Source of the DNA: Chloroflexota bacterium | GTDB lineage: Bacteria; Chloroflexota; UBA11872 | Assembly (NCBI GenBank): GCA_026708035.1 | Contig: JAPOVQ010000034.1 | Span: 1 to 42,500 of the forward strand | Direction of reading: 5' to 3' | DNA length: 42,500 nt | Shown here: positions 27,176 through 36,484 of the stretch, piece by piece | How the letters are laid out: every line of letters begins with the position of its first letter | Position numbering within the stretch: the first letter of the stretch is position 1 | Position numbers and translations under genes: made by a program | Notes under the pieces: model-generated | The model's database searches: none | Told to the model about the DNA's origin: nothing | What the model saw: the letters and a program-made list of their open reading frames with translations, nothing else

Positions 27176-27796
27176 CTAGCACGGGCCGTAGCCACCCCAG
27201 CTCGGCAGGCAGCCTTCCGTGGCCTTCAGCGACAGGATCGTGACTTCTTCCTGGGCGGCTTCGATCTTGTCGAGCGTGGCCAAGGACGGCGCGTGGTCTT
27301 CCTTGTAGTGGCCGAAGACCGTGTACTCATGCGGCGCGTCCGAACTTCCCGCAAGGTCGCCGAGGATGAAGAAAAAGCGCGATCCATTTGAATTCGGCGT
27401 GCCGTCATTGGCCAAGGCAATGCCTCCGCGCTCGTACGGCCGCTGCGGCGGCTCCACCTCGAAGGTGTAGCCCGCGTTGCCGGAGCCCGTGCCCGTGGCG
27501 TCGCCGGTTTCGGCCAGCACCCCGGGGACCACCCGATGAAACGCCACGCCGTCGTAGTAGCCACTGTTGGCGAGGAAAATAAAGCTGTTGACCGCCAGCG
27601 GCGCCTCTTCGGGATTCAGGACGAAGCTGATGCGTCCGACGCTGGTGGTGAAGGTGACGCTATAGGGCCGCAGCGGATCAATCTCCATCGCAGGATAGGC
27701 GTCGTATACCGGGGGCCCTTCCGGCTCCTCCTCGCCGCACGCCGCCGCCACGATCAGTAACAGGGCCGCCAGCCCGACCAGCATCGCTTGCCGCAT
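27176..27796 (-). CDS. cyclophilin-type isomerase lipoprotein, copy 5
   Basis: ATG 27796 follows GGGGAGAAG and gives MRQAMLVGLAALLLIVAAAC with the more acidic tether GEEEPEGPPVYDAYPAMEID. The domain has SVGRISFVLNPEEAPLAVNS, YYDGVAFHRVVPGVLAETGD and GDLAGSSDAPHEYTVFGHYK. It is the first gene of the array in transcription order and lies 94 bases downstream of the potassium-channel gene end. The C-terminus is EGCLPSWGGYGPC. Confidence 0.9.
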   Translation of the reverse strand: MRQAMLVGLAALLLIVAAACGEEEPEGPPVYDAYPAMEIDPLRPYSVTFTTSVGRISFVLNPEEAPLAVNSFIFLANSGYYDGVAFHRVVPGVLAETGDATGTGSGNAGYTFEVEPPQRPYERGGIALANDGTPNSNGSRFFFILGDLAGSSDAPHEYTVFGHYKEDHAPSLATLDKIEAAQEEVTILSLKATEGCLPSWGGYGPC

Positions 27797-27833
27797 CACG
27801 ATCTTCTCCCCGACCGCATGACGTTCTGGCAAC

Positions 27834-27846
27834 CATTCTGCCGCAC
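27834..27846 (-). promoter_or_regulatory. conserved upstream motif, cyclophilin copy 5
   Basis: CATTCTGCCGCAC (plus strand) 38 bases above the start of copy 5. Flanking sequence is otherwise different from the other copies, so the 13-base core is the constrained part. Confidence 0.55.
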
Positions 27847-27890
27847 GCGCGAGCGGGGCTTCCACCAAACGCGTCACGAGTCGATGAGTC

Positions 27891-29009
27891 CTAGATCGAG
27901 CTGGTGCGCTGTTTGGAGGGTACGGGCGGCGCGTCGACCAGCCCGTGACGCTCGACAAGGCGCTGCAGCCCTTCAGGGACGCCCACGACCACGAATACAT
28001 CGCCGGCCTCGAGCACACGGTCCGTCGCCGGCGCCATCTCCGTGCGTCCCCGCCGGACAAGGGCCAACATCGATACCCCAAACTCCTGGAGCGACAACCC
28101 ATTCACCGTTTCGCCAATCAGCCCGGATCCTCCCGGAACGGTCATTTCGCGGATGTCCAGGCCGGGCGAGTGGGGATCGAGCAGCTGGTCGAGCACATCC
28201 CGCACGTTCGGCCGCCGGACGAAGTCAACCATGCTCAGCGCGCCCTCGATCGGCGGTGAAAACACGCGCCGGGCGCCGGCCGATTGCAACCGCCGGACCG
28301 CCTCGTCCGATGCGGCGCGCGCGATGACCGGCACGTTCGGGGCCAGCATGCGAGCTGCCAGCACCGCGTATACGTTTTCGGCGTCGTCGTCGGTGGCGAC
28401 GATGAAGGCGGCGGCGCGCTCGATGCCTGCCTCGGTGAGCCCCGCATCCGATGACGCGCGATCGGCAATGCTCACCAGACCGTCATCCGATGCCTTCTTG
28501 ACCTGCGCCGGGTCGATGTCGATCACCACGACGTCGCAGCCGTCGTTGCGCAACTCTTGGGCGATGCGCGCGCCGACGCGGCCATACGACCCGACGATGT
28601 AGTGACCCTGCATGTGCGAAAGGAGCCTCGCGCGGCGGCGGCGCGCAAAGTGTGCACCCAGGTGGCCTTCGGCGAGGTAGTCGATATAGTTCGCCGCCGT
28701 CCAGGCGAGTGTACCGACGCCGGCCACGATCAACAGCGACGTAAACACACGCCCTGCCGTGGACAACGTGTGCACCTCCGCGAAGCCCACGGTGCTGATG
28801 GTGATGACGACCATGTAGAGGGCGTCCACCGGAGCCATCCCCTCGATCACGACGAATCCGACCACCCCAACGGCGGAAACCGCGACCAAAAAGAGGAAGC
28901 CGGGAATCAGTCGGCGCCGCCAGTAGAACTGGGCAATGCTGGCGGCCTTGCCGGATGGCCGAGACGGGACGAATCGCCCAGCGCCCAGTCGAGTCTCCCT
29001 GTGTTTCAT
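27891..29009 (-). CDS. two-TM potassium channel with RCK (TrkA-N/TrkA-C) domain
   Basis: A 372-residue protein. TM1 (about 36-54, PGFLFLVAVSAVGVVGFVVI) and a pore loop TISTVGFAEV are followed by TM2 (about 86-107). Then comes an RCK domain with the dinucleotide-binding glycines in HYIVGSYGRVGARI, the acidic VVIDIDP strand end and ATDDDAENVYAV, and a TrkA-C domain (about 290-358). The layout is that of MthK/Kch-like ligand-gated potassium channels. The filter reads TVGF where the canonical sequence is TVGYG, so selectivity could differ. It starts at ATG 29009. Confidence 0.9.
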   Translation of the reverse strand: MKHRETRLGAGRFVPSRPSGKAASIAQFYWRRRLIPGFLFLVAVSAVGVVGFVVIEGMAPVDALYMVVITISTVGFAEVHTLSTAGRVFTSLLIVAGVGTLAWTAANYIDYLAEGHLGAHFARRRRARLLSHMQGHYIVGSYGRVGARIAQELRNDGCDVVVIDIDPAQVKKASDDGLVSIADRASSDAGLTEAGIERAAAFIVATDDDAENVYAVLAARMLAPNVPVIARAASDEAVRRLQSAGARRVFSPPIEGALSMVDFVRRPNVRDVLDQLLDPHSPGLDIREMTVPGGSGLIGETVNGLSLQEFGVSMLALVRRGRTEMAPATDRVLEAGDVFVVVGVPEGLQRLVERHGLVDAPPVPSKQRTSSI

Positions 29010-29235
29010 CTGGCGGAAATTTCGGGCTCAGCGGCTGTGCGTATCTTGCAACGGCCCCTGCCGTCCGTCACACCGTTGACGCGACGCCATAGCGGTGGAC
29101 CTCGGCGGGCGAAATAGCGCCGCCGCCCGCAACCAGGCATCATCCGGCCGTGCAATCGGCCCGCCCGAGCGGCTTCCGGCACGCGCCGCCGAGCCGCGCA
29201 AGTCGCGGCGGGCGCAGGCCGAGCTTGGAGGGACC

Positions 29236-30861
29236 TTGAGCCAGCTCGACGCCACGCAACTCATCATTGGCGACACGCCGCAGTACTTCTTCGACGACGG
29301 CCTGATCGAGGAGGTGCAACACGTCACGCGCCGCCTCCATCGGCCGGTCGGCGTGGACGGCAGCCCCTTCATCCAGCGCGACCGGCCTTGGGAGCACGTG
29401 CCCTACTTCTCCAGCGTGGATTGGAGTCTGTGGCGAGACCCGGAGTCGCAGCGCCTCCACTGCACCTACACCGATCTCAACGTGGACCGCGAGCGACTGG
29501 CGCGCAAGGGCGGCGCCTTCATCGACTGGGCCAACGGCCGCCTGCGGGTCTGCTATGCCTACTCCGACGACGGCTTCGAGTGGGTCAAACCCCCGCTCGG
29601 CCTGGTGCACGAAAGCGGCCACGACACCAATATCATCCTGGGCAGCGAGGCCTACGGGAGCGTGTGGGGACTCTCCGTCTTCGACGACCCGCTCGAACAC
29701 GATCCCAGCCGGCGCTACAAGGGCTTCCACGTGATGGTGCCGCCGGGGTATGCCGTGGCCAGCGACGAGCCGGGTGCGCATGTCCGCGTGGGCTATTCGC
29801 CGGACGGCATTCGCTGGACGGTAGGCGACGACCGCCCCACGGTCGGTCGGACCGGCTCCCGCATCGGAGACTCGGCTCAGCCCGCATTCGATCCCGGCAC
29901 CGGCACCTATCTGCTCTTTACCCGGCATCCCTGGATGAGCCTGGCGCCGCGCTCCCGTCCGCTTCACGCCACCGAGTTGGGCGGCCATCCGACCTGGGAC
30001 GCGTCCGCCGGTGCGCCGAATCGCCGCGGGCGCCGCCGCATCTACCTCTCCGAGAGCCGCGACTACCTCCACTGGAGCGAGCCGCGGCTGATCCTGGCGC
30101 CCGATCCGCTGCTCGACAACATCGACGACTCGTTCTACAGCATGAGCGCCATGTGGCTTGGGGGTCAGTGGATCGGTTTCGTCCAGGTGTTCCACATGGT
30201 TGAAAACACGCTCGACGTGCAGCTGGTGCACAGCCGCGATGGACGCCATTGGCAGCGGCTCTTCCCCGGGCAAGCCTGGCTGCCTCTCGGACCGCCGGGT
30301 TCGTGGAACCAGTTCTACACCAGCCTTCCCCGGTTTCCCGACGTCGACGGTCCGGAGTGGCTGGTGTTCCATGGAGGGTCCAAATCCCATCACGACTGGT
30401 GGATTCACGGCCAGGAAGAGGGCCTGGACGCCCCGGAGGCATGGGACATGAATCTGGTGGGATTCGGCCTCGGTCTGGCGAAGCTGAGGAAGTTCGGCTT
30501 CGTGTCGCTCGACGCCGACCGCATGCGCGAGGGCATGATCCTGACGCAGCCGTGGGTCGCGCCGGGCCAACGACTGGTGATCAACGCCGCCTGTGGCCCC
30601 GAGGGCTACATCAAGGTCGAGGCGCTGGACGTGCACGATCGCGTCCTCGCCGGCTGTAGCCGCGACGACTGCGATGTCTTTACCGGCGACGCCATCGCGC
30701 ACACCGTGACGTGGCGCGGCGACCCGCGCCTCCCGGTCGACATCCCCTCATTGGGCGGCGAGGTGTATACCCACCGACTGCCGCACCGCCGGCTGCGCTT
30801 CATCCTGCGCGACGCGCAGCTCTACTCGTTCCGGATCGAAACGTCCGCTAGCACGGCGTAG
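29236..30861 (+). CDS. beta-propeller protein of glycoside-hydrolase type
   Basis: The region from residue SQLDATQLIIGDTPQYFFDD onward is well-formed. Repeated blades carry DGFEW, DGIRW, YLHW and DGRHW turns (SDDGFEWVKPP, SPDGIRWTVGD, SESRDYLHWSEP, SRDGRHWQRL), as in GH32/GH43-like five-bladed propellers; the last ~110 residues form a beta sandwich. The catalytic acids are not certain. Substrate is unknown. TTG 29236 follows GGAGGG, though only three bases away; the frame is open to GTG 29095, but the extra 47 residues are Arg/Ala-rich. It converges on proX, with a strong terminator between. Confidence 0.7.
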   Translation: MSQLDATQLIIGDTPQYFFDDGLIEEVQHVTRRLHRPVGVDGSPFIQRDRPWEHVPYFSSVDWSLWRDPESQRLHCTYTDLNVDRERLARKGGAFIDWANGRLRVCYAYSDDGFEWVKPPLGLVHESGHDTNIILGSEAYGSVWGLSVFDDPLEHDPSRRYKGFHVMVPPGYAVASDEPGAHVRVGYSPDGIRWTVGDDRPTVGRTGSRIGDSAQPAFDPGTGTYLLFTRHPWMSLAPRSRPLHATELGGHPTWDASAGAPNRRGRRRIYLSESRDYLHWSEPRLILAPDPLLDNIDDSFYSMSAMWLGGQWIGFVQVFHMVENTLDVQLVHSRDGRHWQRLFPGQAWLPLGPPGSWNQFYTSLPRFPDVDGPEWLVFHGGSKSHHDWWIHGQEEGLDAPEAWDMNLVGFGLGLAKLRKFGFVSLDADRMREGMILTQPWVAPGQRLVINAACGPEGYIKVEALDVHDRVLAGCSRDDCDVFTGDAIAHTVTWRGDPRLPVDIPSLGGEVYTHRLPHRRLRFILRDAQLYSFRIETSASTA

Positions 30862-30894
30862 CGACGGCCGCGGAGCAGACTCCGCGGCCGTCGC
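30861..30894. terminator. 15-bp perfect bidirectional terminator hairpin
   Basis: GCGACGGCCGCGGAG (30861-30875) pairs perfectly with 30880-30894 around a 4-base loop. It sits between the convergent propeller gene and proX, starting at the last base of the former's stop codon. No T-run follows on either side. Confidence 0.65.
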
Positions 30895-30924
30895 CTCTGC
30901 GCCATTGCGGCGCCTAGTTTCGGG

Positions 30925-31956
30925 CTATTCCGTCGGCCAGCCGTCCGGAATCTCGTCGGCGTCAAGGGCGGCTTGAATGGCCTCGGCGGCCTCTGGAGTC
31001 ACCCACGCGCCCCAGATGTCGGGGTTGCTCTTTAGCCACCAGATCGCGGCGTCATTTGTGCCGGCGTCGGGATTGTCGAGCACCCACTGGGCGATCGGCT
31101 TGTAGACCTCGATGTTGAGGTCCCAGGCCCGCAGCATCTGGACGACTTCAGGTGCGGTGGTGAGCAAGTCGGGATGCACCGCGATGAGGATGGTCGCGTC
31201 CTCAAATCCGCATGCCTTCGAGGTCGCCCAACACTCGTCGCTGTAGGCCGGCTCCTCGAGACGAACCACGTCCAGCACCAGGGCCGGCTCGTTGGTGCCC
31301 CACTGGTACCCAAGCCAAGGTTCGCCCTTCTCGTACGCGCCATACAGATCGGCGTTCAGCGCGGCGCCGTCACCGGGGTTGATGACTTCCACGTGATCGG
31401 TGAGACCGTAGGCCTCGATCTGGGCCGCCACGTTCTCTTCACAAGCCCAGCCAATGACGCAGGAGACGAGCCGCGCCTTGCCGCCGCTAGCCGCCGTCGC
31501 GAATATTTGCTTGAACTGCTCGTCTTTCAGGTCCTCGACGTTGTCAAGCTCGGGATATTGCTCTTGGAGGTAGGCCGGAATCACAAATCCGGACTGCCAG
31601 TCGTTGCCGAGGCTCTTGCCGACGGAGACCACCTCGCCGTTGGCAATCGCGTCGTCCCAAGCCTCCTGTTGGTTGGGCAGCCAAATCTCGAGCGTGATGT
31701 GGCTGTCGCCGCGCCGCAGGCCCTGGAATAGCGGGAGAGTGCTACCGAAGACCACGTCCGTGGGGTAGCCGTAGCCCTTCTCGACGATGTATTGGGCGAT
31801 GCGGTTCTGCAACTGAGCGCTATCCCAGTTCAGATCGCTAAAGACCAGTGTCGGCGGGGGGGCTTCGGCTTCCTGCTCGGATTCCCCGCAAGCAGTGACG
31901 CCCATGACGGCGAGCACCGCAAGAATAAGCGCGAGTCGCATGTACCGAGTCAGCAT
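30925..31956 (-). CDS. proX: glycine betaine/proline ABC transporter substrate-binding lipoprotein
   Basis: ATG 31956 follows GGGAGG and gives MLTRYMRLALILAVLAVMGV ending in a TAC lipobox. The 343-residue protein has the OpuAC/ProX pattern: VFSDLNWDSAQLQNRIAQYI, LEIWLPNQQEAW, VINPGDGAALNADLYGAYEK and WLGYQWGTNEPAL, with Trp residues able to form a quaternary-ammonium cage. The C-terminal region (WWLKSNPDIWGAWVTPEAA) is typical of the family. It delivers betaine-like solutes to ProW for osmoprotection. It is the last gene of the leftward proV-proW-proX unit; the 205-base gap after proW may allow separate expression. Confidence 0.9.
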   Translation of the reverse strand: MLTRYMRLALILAVLAVMGVTACGESEQEAEAPPPTLVFSDLNWDSAQLQNRIAQYIVEKGYGYPTDVVFGSTLPLFQGLRRGDSHITLEIWLPNQQEAWDDAIANGEVVSVGKSLGNDWQSGFVIPAYLQEQYPELDNVEDLKDEQFKQIFATAASGGKARLVSCVIGWACEENVAAQIEAYGLTDHVEVINPGDGAALNADLYGAYEKGEPWLGYQWGTNEPALVLDVVRLEEPAYSDECWATSKACGFEDATILIAVHPDLLTTAPEVVQMLRAWDLNIEVYKPIAQWVLDNPDAGTNDAAIWWLKSNPDIWGAWVTPEAAEAIQAALDADEIPDGWPTE

Positions 31957-32161
31957 GATTGACGCCTCCCCCAACTTCTGGTCGGAACAAAGTCGCCTTA
32001 GCACCTTAGCTCGCGGCGCGACACGGCGCGAACGCCGGCGACGTGGGCAGACCGGGTGTGTGACAGCCGCGCCACGATGATGGTCCAAAAGCCTTGTCAT
32101 CTTCCCGGATCGCTCACGCAAGAAGCGTCCACGGGCAGGGCGAGAAGCACGACCGCGGCGA

Positions 32162-33262
32162 CTAACCGGCGCGGCGAATCTCATGCCGGCCGCGGGACAC
32201 GGCCTGGGTGAATCGGTCGAAGATGATGGCCAGGAAAACGATCGCCAGCCCCGCAATGAGCCCGTTGCCGGGCTGGTTCTTCTGCAGGGCGCGAAGCACG
32301 TTGTCGCCGAGTCCGCCGGCGGCCACCATGCTGGCGATGGTGACCATTCCCAAGGCCATCAGGGTGGTTTGGTTCACGCCGGCCATGATGGTGGGCAAAG
32401 CCATGGGAATCTGCACTTTCGCCAGAATCTGCCGCGGGGACGCACCGAACGAGCGAACGGCCTCAATGGTCTCGGGCGACACTTGGCGAATCCCCAAATT
32501 GGTGAGTCGAATCAAGGGGGGAACCGCGTAGATGATGGTGGCGAAGATGCCGGCCGGTTTCCCCAAGCCGAAAAACAGGATGCCCGGCAGCAGGTAGACG
32601 AAGCTGGGCATGGTCTGCATGGCGTCAAGGATCGGCCGCAAGAGGTTGTCGGCGACACGGCTGCGCGACGCCAGCACGCCCACCGGCAGGCCGATGAACA
32701 CTGCCACCGCCACCGCCACGATCATCAGCGCCACGGTGTCGATGGTGTTCTCCCAGAGGTCCATGAAGCCGATGAAGAGCAGCGCCAGCACGGTGAAGCC
32801 GAGCAGACGCCAGCGCCCGATCGCGAAGGACAGCAGCGCCAGACCCAGAATGACCGCGGGCCACGGCAGCCAGCTCAGCGCATCCTCGATGCGCACCAGG
32901 GCCACGTCGACGGCGGAGCTCAGGCTGTCGAAGAGCCAACCGGCCTCCTTATTGAGCCAGTCCACCGCGTCGTCAATGGCCCTGCCGGAGACTTCCCGAA
33001 CCGTTCGGTCCAGCGTGGTCTCGCCGCCGGACGACGTGGCGACGCTGGACTGTGACAGGGTGGTGGGAAACTCCATTTGCGAGCCCCAAACGACCAGGCA
33101 GACAAACAGGGCGATGACGACGACCGCGGCTCCGGCAAGCCAACGGCCATAGCCCGGCAGCGCCGGAATCCGGCCGGCGAATCTCCGGGCTGGGTCGCCA
33201 AACTGGCGAATGAGCCTGACTCTGGGTGGGACGTTTGGCGACTCGGCGTTTGGTTGAGCCAT
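32162..33262 (-). CDS. proW: glycine betaine/proline ABC transporter permease
   Basis: 366 residues. TM1 lies near 41-60 (GAAVVVIALFVCLVVWGSQ). An extended periplasmic/amphipathic segment (about 61-130) follows, then the binding-protein-dependent permease domain with about six TM helices. The EAA loop AVRSFGASPRQILAKVQIPM, followed by ALPTIMAG, contacts the ATPase. The architecture (long N-terminal region before the core) matches ProW/OpuAB. It begins 10 bases after the end of proV and ends 205 bases before proX. Confidence 0.9.
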   Translation of the reverse strand: MAQPNAESPNVPPRVRLIRQFGDPARRFAGRIPALPGYGRWLAGAAVVVIALFVCLVVWGSQMEFPTTLSQSSVATSSGGETTLDRTVREVSGRAIDDAVDWLNKEAGWLFDSLSSAVDVALVRIEDALSWLPWPAVILGLALLSFAIGRWRLLGFTVLALLFIGFMDLWENTIDTVALMIVAVAVAVFIGLPVGVLASRSRVADNLLRPILDAMQTMPSFVYLLPGILFFGLGKPAGIFATIIYAVPPLIRLTNLGIRQVSPETIEAVRSFGASPRQILAKVQIPMALPTIMAGVNQTTLMALGMVTIASMVAAGGLGDNVLRALQKNQPGNGLIAGLAIVFLAIIFDRFTQAVSRGRHEIRRAG

Positions 33263-33272
33263 GTGAGTCTCT

Positions 33273-34466
33273 CTAGCCAGCTTGCGCCACGGCCTCTAGC
33301 AACACGGCCCGGCGAATCTCGCCCAGCAGGCTGCCATTTTCGCTCACGACGGCCACCGCGTGCTCGGTCTGGGCGGCGATGGGGACCACGTCGGCAAGAT
33401 ACGCCTCGGGAGACGTCGTCTCGGCCTGATCGACCGGCGCCCCATGGAGCGATCTGACGCCCTGGGCGGCTAGCTCCGTTGCCTGATCCCGGGTGAGGAC
33501 ACCGCGCAGGGTGAACGATCGACTAATCAGGAAAACGGCGTCGAGCTTGTGCTGCTGCATGGCGTGCAGCGCCGCGCGGGGCCCCTGCCGCTCGTAGATC
33601 ACCACGTCGGGCTCGCCCATGATCGCCCGAGCCTGCACCACTTTGGCCCGCGAGACGTCTTGCACAAAGTCGGTCACGTAGTCATCGCTGGGCAGGGTGA
33701 CAATTTCCTCCGGCGAACCCTGCTGCACGATCTGACCGTCGCGCATGATGGCGACGCGGTCCCCCAGCTTGAGGGCCTCGTCGAGGTCGTGGGTGATGAA
33801 CACGATGGTCTTTTGCAGTTCCGTCTGCAGCGAGACGAGCTCGTCCTGCATTTCGCGGCGAATCAGGGGATCGAGGCCGCTGAACGGCTCGTCCATCAGG
33901 AGCACGTCGGGATCGACAGCCAACGCCCTGGCTAGGCCGATTCGCTGCTGCATGCCGCCGCTCATTTCGTGGGGACGGTAGTTCTCCCACCCCTTGAGTC
34001 CGACCGTTTCAATGGTCTCGGTCGCCATCCGGTATCGGGTTGGCTTGTCGACGCCGCGTATTTCGAGACCGACGGCCACGTTGTCGATGACGCTGCGGTG
34101 CGGGAGCAGGCCATAGTGCTGAAAGACCATCGCAATCTTCCGCCGGCGGAACTCGATGAGCTGGGCCTGGGAATAGGTGAGGATGTCCTCTCCATCAAAG
34201 TGGACCTGCCCTCTAGTGGCCCTGATGAGCCGGATGAGGCAGCGCACCAGCGTCGACTTGCCGCTGCCGGAAAGCCCCATAACCACGAAGACCGTGCCCT
34301 TCTCCACCGAGAACGACACGTCGCGCAGTCCGGTAACCAAGCCCAGCTCATCCTGAAGCTCGGCGCGGCTCTTGGAGGCATGCTCGGGCTGAAATACCCG
34401 CTCCGGTCGCGGGCCAAAGACTTTCCAAAGGCCGTCCACGACGATTTGAGCATCTTGCGAAGGCAT
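33273..34466 (-). CDS. proV: glycine betaine/proline ABC transporter ATPase with CBS domains
   Basis: 397 residues from ATG 34466, which fits the family N-terminus ([17 protein letters not shown]). Walker A is GLSGSGKST, signature [15 protein letters not shown], Walker [13 protein letters not shown] and H-loop ITHD. The C-terminal ~120 residues form a CBS pair ([33 protein letters not shown]) that in OpuA/ProV senses ionic strength or cyclic dinucleotides. ATG 34544 is an alternative start adding 26 residues. It is the first gene of the importer unit and imports compatible solutes. Confidence 0.92.
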   Translation of the reverse strand: MPSQDAQIVVDGLWKVFGPRPERVFQPEHASKSRAELQDELGLVTGLRDVSFSVEKGTVFVVMGLSGSGKSTLVRCLIRLIRATRGQVHFDGEDILTYSQAQLIEFRRRKIAMVFQHYGLLPHRSVIDNVAVGLEIRGVDKPTRYRMATETIETVGLKGWENYRPHEMSGGMQQRIGLARALAVDPDVLLMDEPFSGLDPLIRREMQDELVSLQTELQKTIVFITHDLDEALKLGDRVAIMRDGQIVQQGSPEEIVTLPSDDYVTDFVQDVSRAKVVQARAIMGEPDVVIYERQGPRAALHAMQQHKLDAVFLISRSFTLRGVLTRDQATELAAQGVRSLHGAPVDQAETTSPEAYLADVVPIAAQTEHAVAVVSENGSLLGEIRRAVLLEAVAQAG

Positions 34467-34710
34467 GGAGCCGAAGGCCTTCCACCGTGGTGGGTCCGCC
34501 GCGCTTCCAGCAGGCGTCTCATCAAGTCGAATGCCACGGATCATGCATCTTCGCACGCGAATAGTCTTGACGCGTCGCGCGGCTGCGCCGGCGACACATG
34601 CGCACCAAATACGCGGAAATGGTCTCGGTGCTGGACGCAGCAGTTGGAATCTGAAGTCGATGCTCAGATGATATGGTTCAGCCATACGCCTGTGCGATTG
34701 CCGACTCGCA

Positions 34711-34947
34711 ATGAAGACCACCCTTAATCTGAACGACCGCGTGCTGCAACAGGCCAAGCGGCGGGCGGCGCGGGACGGGATAACGCTTACTCGCTTCGTA
34801 GAGGATGCCCTGCGCGCGCGGCTGGCCGGAGCGAAGGGCAGCAAGCCGCCCTTCCGGCTGCGACTTGTAACGGTGACCGGGCACGCGCCACCTAACGTCG
34901 ATATTGCCGATCGCGATGCCCTCTACGACGTAATCGACCGCGCTTGA
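34711..34947 (+). CDS. VapB-type antitoxin
   Basis: A 78-residue protein whose start [20 protein letters not shown] and [14 protein letters not shown] form a ribbon-helix-helix DNA-binding unit. The acidic tail ([15 protein letters not shown]) would block the toxin. Its TGA overlaps the toxin's start codon (TTGA). Antitoxins of this kind repress their own promoter. Confidence 0.8.
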   Translation: MKTTLNLNDRVLQQAKRRAARDGITLTRFVEDALRARLAGAKGSKPPFRLRLVTVTGHAPPNVDIADRDALYDVIDRA

Positions 34948-35372
34948 TTGCAGTTGATACCAATGTGCTGATCTACGCCCATCGCGGCGAGGCCTCATTG
35001 CATAACGAGGCGGCATCGAGGCTCGTCGCGCTGGCTCAAGGGCCCGAGCGTTGGGGCCTGCCAGTCTTCTGCGTCGCAGAATTCATGCGCGTCGTGACCC
35101 ATCGTCGCGTGTTCAATCCGCCGTCTTCCGTTTCCGAAGCAGCTACATTTGTCACCAACGTTGCAGCCGCTCCGAGCTGCGAACTCGTCCGGCCGGGGCC
35201 AGGATTCCTCGATTTGCTCGTGGAAACAGCACGGCAGGCCAATGCGCACGGCAACCTGATTTTTGACGCCCAGATCGCTGCGTTGTGCCTAGAGCACGGT
35301 ATCGACACCGTGCTAACGGACGACCGCGATTTCAGACGATTTGAGCCGCTGCGCGTGCAGGCTTTGAGCTAG
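34944..35372 (+). CDS. VapC-type PIN-domain toxin
   Basis: 142 residues from TTG 34944. The PIN acidic residues are in place: [12 protein letters not shown] (first Asp), VAEFMRVV (Glu), NLIFDAQIAAL (Asp) and LTDDRDFRRF (Asp). Such toxins are Mg-dependent RNases that cut tRNA or rRNA. It is coupled to the antitoxin by a four-base overlap and is followed after 35 bases by a sialidase-like gene, which is probably unrelated. Confidence 0.88.
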   Translation: MIAVDTNVLIYAHRGEASLHNEAASRLVALAQGPERWGLPVFCVAEFMRVVTHRRVFNPPSSVSEAATFVTNVAAAPSCELVRPGPGFLDLLVETARQANAHGNLIFDAQIAALCLEHGIDTVLTDDRDFRRFEPLRVQALS

Positions 35373-35407
35373 CTGTTAGTAACCGCGCCGCGCTTGAAAC
35401 ACGTCCG

Positions 35408-36478
35408 ATGACGCCCGGCGATCCCGACCTTCCCGCGGATGCGCCGATCGTGGTTCGAGACGCGCGCAAGCTGCTTGCCACCCAGGAGCCGCACACTCAC
35501 CACATGGCCAGCCTGGCGCGGTTGCCGGGCGGCCGCCTCGTGCTGAGCTTTAGCCGCGTCCCGAGCACCCGCCGGCTCAACAACGGCGTGCTGATGGTCA
35601 CGCGCTCCGACGACAACGGTGCGACGTGGACCACTCCCGAGGCGGTCTACACGAATTCGGGATGGGACTGCCTCAATATGGGCGGACTCATGCCGTTCGG
35701 CGGCGAGCGCCTGCTGCTCGCCCTCGGCCGGCTGCAGATCGATCCGACCCTGGCGGGCGACGAGCCGTGCACCGGCTGGTATATGGCGACACGGTCATCG
35801 GCTGACCGCGGCGAAACCTGGTCGCCGGTAGGCCCCGAAGTTCGCCTGTTTCCAGGATGGACGGAGCTCTACGGCGCCAGCAACCCGCATCGAGTGGCCG
35901 ACGGCCGGCACATGCTCGCCGCCATCGGCACGACCGGGCGCGATGCCGGCTGGCGCGCCGGCGTCACCTTCACCGATGACCTCGGCGCCACGTTTTCCCC
36001 ACCGGTAGTCGTCGCCGAGCACCCGAAGCTTGGATTCGGCGACATGGACATCGTGCGGCTGGCCGATGGCCGGTTCCTCGCCGTGGCGCGGGTATTCGGC
36101 GGTCGTCCCAGCGTGTTCGCGCGCTCCGCCGACGACGGTCGGACCTGGAGCGATCCGCGCCCGACCGACTTCGCCGGCGCCAACATCAAGCTGCACCGGC
36201 TCCGATCCGGCGCGGTGCTTTGCGCCTATCGCGACGAATGCGGCAATCGATCGGGCGTGGCGTGCAGCGTCAGCGAGGACGCCGGCGAATCGTGGCGGCG
36301 CCTGGGATGGCTGGCCGCACCCGGCGGCGGGCCGCCGCCTCTTGCGGACGGCGTGCGCTGCGGATATCCCGACATTGCAACCTCTGGCGGCCGGGAGCTC
36401 GTCGGCGTCCTGCATCCCACGGCCGACGCCACGGGCTGCGTCGATATCCGCTGGCTGCGCCTCGAAGACCGAACCTAA
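35408..36478 (+). CDS. sialidase/neuraminidase-like BNR-repeat protein
   Basis: A 356-residue six-bladed propeller candidate with five Asp-box turns (SxDxGxTW): RSDDNGATWTTP, SSADRGETWSPV, TDDLGATFSPP, SADDGRTWSDP and SEDAGESWRRL. There is no signal peptide, so it is probably cytoplasmic. The Arg triad of true sialidases cannot be assigned by eye, and many members of this family act on other sugars or are lyase-like. It converges on the neighbouring TIM-barrel glycosidase gene with a six-base gap. Confidence 0.75.
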   Translation: MTPGDPDLPADAPIVVRDARKLLATQEPHTHHMASLARLPGGRLVLSFSRVPSTRRLNNGVLMVTRSDDNGATWTTPEAVYTNSGWDCLNMGGLMPFGGERLLLALGRLQIDPTLAGDEPCTGWYMATRSSADRGETWSPVGPEVRLFPGWTELYGASNPHRVADGRHMLAAIGTTGRDAGWRAGVTFTDDLGATFSPPVVVAEHPKLGFGDMDIVRLADGRFLAVARVFGGRPSVFARSADDGRTWSDPRPTDFAGANIKLHRLRSGAVLCAYRDECGNRSGVACSVSEDAGESWRRLGWLAAPGGGPPPLADGVRCGYPDIATSGGRELVGVLHPTADATGCVDIRWLRLEDRT

Positions 36479-36484
36479 CGCGGC

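Noticed and set aside
23874-27800. tRNA pair as an integration site for the cyclophilin array
   Set aside because: No integrase gene and no direct repeat of a tRNA end was found at the far side of the array.
29140-30702. 520-codon minus-strand frame
   Set aside because: Shadow of the propeller gene; no ribosome binding site and a composition typical of antisense frames.
32183-33055. 290-codon plus-strand frame rich in Gly, His and Gln
   Set aside because: Antisense to proW; repetitive composition reflects the membrane-protein codons read backwards.
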